Source: Thalassotalea algicola
Lineage (GTDB): Bacteria; Pseudomonadota; Gammaproteobacteria; Enterobacterales; Alteromonadaceae
DNA length: 64,000 nucleotides
Reading direction: 5' to 3'
Assembly: GCF_012932965.1 (NCBI RefSeq)
Contig: NZ_JABBXH010000003.1
Location: 496,001-560,000, forward strand
Shown: one piece after another, positions 62,673 through 64,000 of the stretch
Layout of the letters: each line of letters starts with the position of its first letter
Numbering within the stretch: the first letter of the stretch is position 1
The notes under the pieces: generated by a model
Databases searched by the model: none
What the model was told of the DNA's origin: nothing
Seen by the model: only the letters and a program-made list of their open reading frames with translations
Position numbers and translations under genes: made by a program

Positions 62673-64000
62673 TTAATTTAAGGTTATGGTATTGGTAGAC
62701 GGCGTGATATTGCCTGATGGTGCAGTAATTTCTATTGTAAGAAACCCTGATTCAGGATCGCCATCGATGGGATTTTTAATAAGAAATGACATGCTGTGTA
62801 CTACATTTGGTGTACTTGGTGTTGTATCAAGTGCATTGATTGTATTGGCTACAGTAAAACTAGTAATTCCATCTAATTCCCCTACCGAAGAGGTAATACT
62901 AACTTGCGTATCTTGCGGCATTACTTGGAAAGCAGTATCCCAGAATTGAAGGGTCAACCCTAATACAGAGCCATCGTTTATACTCGGCAAGCTAGTTAAT
63001 GAGTCGCCGGAAATATTACTATCGTATATTATGCCAGTGTTAGACGAATTTACTAATCGGTAAAGAGCGCTTGAACTCGCCATAACCATACGAAGTGCTT
63101 TACGAACATGTATAGCCTGACTACCTTGTGCAGCACATTTGTCGCCTTGACATTGTGGACCGTTAAATAATCCATCTTGGGCACTAAAGGCGTTGTCATT
63201 GTTATAATCTAAGAACGTTTCGCCACCATCAAATAGAGTGTTTTCATTATCATCACGCCATGCTTCGCTCATATCAACAAAGCCAGAAGGTTGCGCGACT
63301 TGGCGGCCAAAACCAGATGAAACGTCTTGATTAACAATCGCGCTGCCGTCGTTTTCATCAAACGTGTTATTACCATTTGTATCAAAGAAAGTCTCATGAC
63401 CAAGTGCTGTCGCTAAAACGGTGATGCGGTGATCAGGTACTCTAGGTTCACTACTAGTCCAATTAACGGTACAAGCGCCATTTGTTGTCGTACAACTTGG
63501 CTCAATCATACCGCCCTCGGTAGTAAAGTTTACTGTTGTACCATCTGGTACTGGGTTATTAAAGTTATCAGCAAGCTGCGCGGTAATTGTTGCTTCCACA
63601 CCGTTGATACTATTTGCTTCTGGATTGAAAATGCTGGTTGATATAGTTAAAGAGCTTTGTTCTGGTAAACCTGTATTAACCGATAATAAATCAGATTGAG
63701 TTTGTACATCGATTATTTCATCGCTAATCGTCATCGAAGCTTTTGCGGTTACTCGCACTGCTGTTGGTACTGTACCCGCCGTGACTTTGGTGGTCACCAT
63801 GCCTTCGCTATTAGTTAAGCCCGAAGCTGGATTTAATGTTATGCCACCCACTTCAGTATCTAAAACAAAATCGACAGCTTGTTGTGCTAAGGCATTGCCT
63901 AATGCACTTTTTACTTGGAAAGTTAACGTCGATGTTTCTTGCTTACCTTGACCACCCGTACCTTTTAATACGATTGAGGTTGGCTCAGCAGAAATAAATT
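62673..64000 (-). CDS. Large Ig-like (Big_1) surface protein, 3' part
   Basis: The frame is open from the right edge to the stop at 62673, giving about 442 C-terminal residues; it has no start in the window (a GTG at 63851 is internal). It contains Big_1/invasin-type Ig repeats (GGITLNPASGLTNSEGMVTTKVTAGT; ATITAQLADNFNNPVPDGTTVNFTTEGG; DTQVSITSSVGELDG). An insert rich in Asp and Asn (FDTNGNNTFDENDG, RDDNENTLFDGGETFLDYNN) resembles calcium-binding EF/dockerin-like loops. Two Cys pairs (CTTTNGAC, CQGDKC) may form disulphides. It is a probable secreted or surface adhesin. Confidence 0.88.
   Translation of the reverse strand, partial: FISAEPTSIVLKGTGGQGKQETSTLTFQVKSALGNALAQQAVDFVLDTEVGGITLNPASGLTNSEGMVTTKVTAGTVPTAVRVTAKASMTISDEIIDVQTQSDLLSVNTGLPEQSSLTISTSIFNPEANSINGVEATITAQLADNFNNPVPDGTTVNFTTEGGMIEPSCTTTNGACTVNWTSSEPRVPDHRITVLATALGHETFFDTNGNNTFDENDGSAIVNQDVSSGFGRQVAQPSGFVDMSEAWRDDNENTLFDGGETFLDYNNDNAFSAQDGLFNGPQCQGDKCAAQGSQAIHVRKALRMVMASSSALYRLVNSSNTGIIYDSNISGDSLTSLPSINDGSVLGLTLQFWDTAFQVMPQDTQVSITSSVGELDGITSFTVANTINALDTTPSTPNVVHSMSFLIKNPIDGDPESGFLTIEITAPSGNITPSTNTITLN

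Overview
The window looks like a chromosomal piece of a marine gammaproteobacterium of the order Alteromonadales, probably Colwelliaceae (Thalassotalea/Colwellia-like). The evidence is the AT-rich composition, the housekeeping blocks (rpsU-yqeY-dnaG-rpoD opposite tsaD; thrLABC behind an attenuator; folB-folK-uppP), and small proteins typical of that group (MaoP/YifE, RMF, DUF3820, DUF3718, a probable DUF3083 protein). The genus is an inference.

Left third (1-30 kb). The edge carries an H-NOX haem sensor of nitric oxide and the start of its likely partner signalling protein (minus strand). A secreted LruC/GEVED protein and a small lipoprotein follow. Positions 4236-27985 form an exopolysaccharide locus whose parts match the syp (symbiosis polysaccharide) locus of Vibrio fischeri. 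It has a chain-length protein, glycosyltransferases, an initiating sugar transferase, SLBB export protein, OmpA-like lipoprotein, CpsD-type ATPase, flippase, Wzy-type polymerase and acyltransferase. It also has the full regulatory set: a STAS protein (SypA), an RsbW-REC-PP2C protein (SypE), a hybrid kinase with HPt (SypF) and an NtrC-type sigma-54 activator (SypG). The gene order differs from V. fischeri: the O-P-Q-R-type block lies before A, F precedes E, and a YvcK/CofD-like gene is inserted. A REC protein with a degenerate HD-GYP domain and an outer-membrane barrel close the region.

The main finding is a shared regulatory code in this region. Five intergenic regions (before 1435, 10227, 19737, 23572 and 26086) each carry a sigma-54 -24/-12 element (GG-N10-GC), preceded by a palindrome TTGCA-N3-TGCAA (one copy has one mismatch). 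The palindrome centre lies 72, 72, 73, 86 or 96 bp from the -12 cytosine. This is most simply read as the binding site of the SypG-like activator, and it places the LruC protein in the same regulon. H-NOX at one end and a degenerate HD-GYP response regulator at the other suggest nitric oxide input into biofilm control.

Middle (30-44.4 kb). This holds rpoD, dnaG, yqeY and rpsU (minus), tsaD, plsY, folB, folK, uppP, an acyl-CoA dehydrogenase, a BLUF blue-light sensor, a CnoX/YbbN-like protein, msrA, a probable DUF3083 protein, DUF3820, maoP and rmf.

Right third (44.4-64 kb). A ten-gene molybdenum cofactor and molybdate-uptake operon (moaA-mobA-moaB-moaC-moaD-moaE-modA-modB-modC-moeB, minus strand) sits behind a probable Moco riboswitch. 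Then come a DUF3718 protein, yebG with a perfect LexA box, a YgjP-like metalloprotein, a CheY/CheC-like/diguanylate cyclase trio, thrLABC, a GNAT acetyltransferase, a PuuB-like FAD oxidoreductase, and the 3' part of a large Ig-like (Big_1) protein that leaves the window. I saw no tRNA or rRNA genes, insertion sequences or CRISPR arrays.
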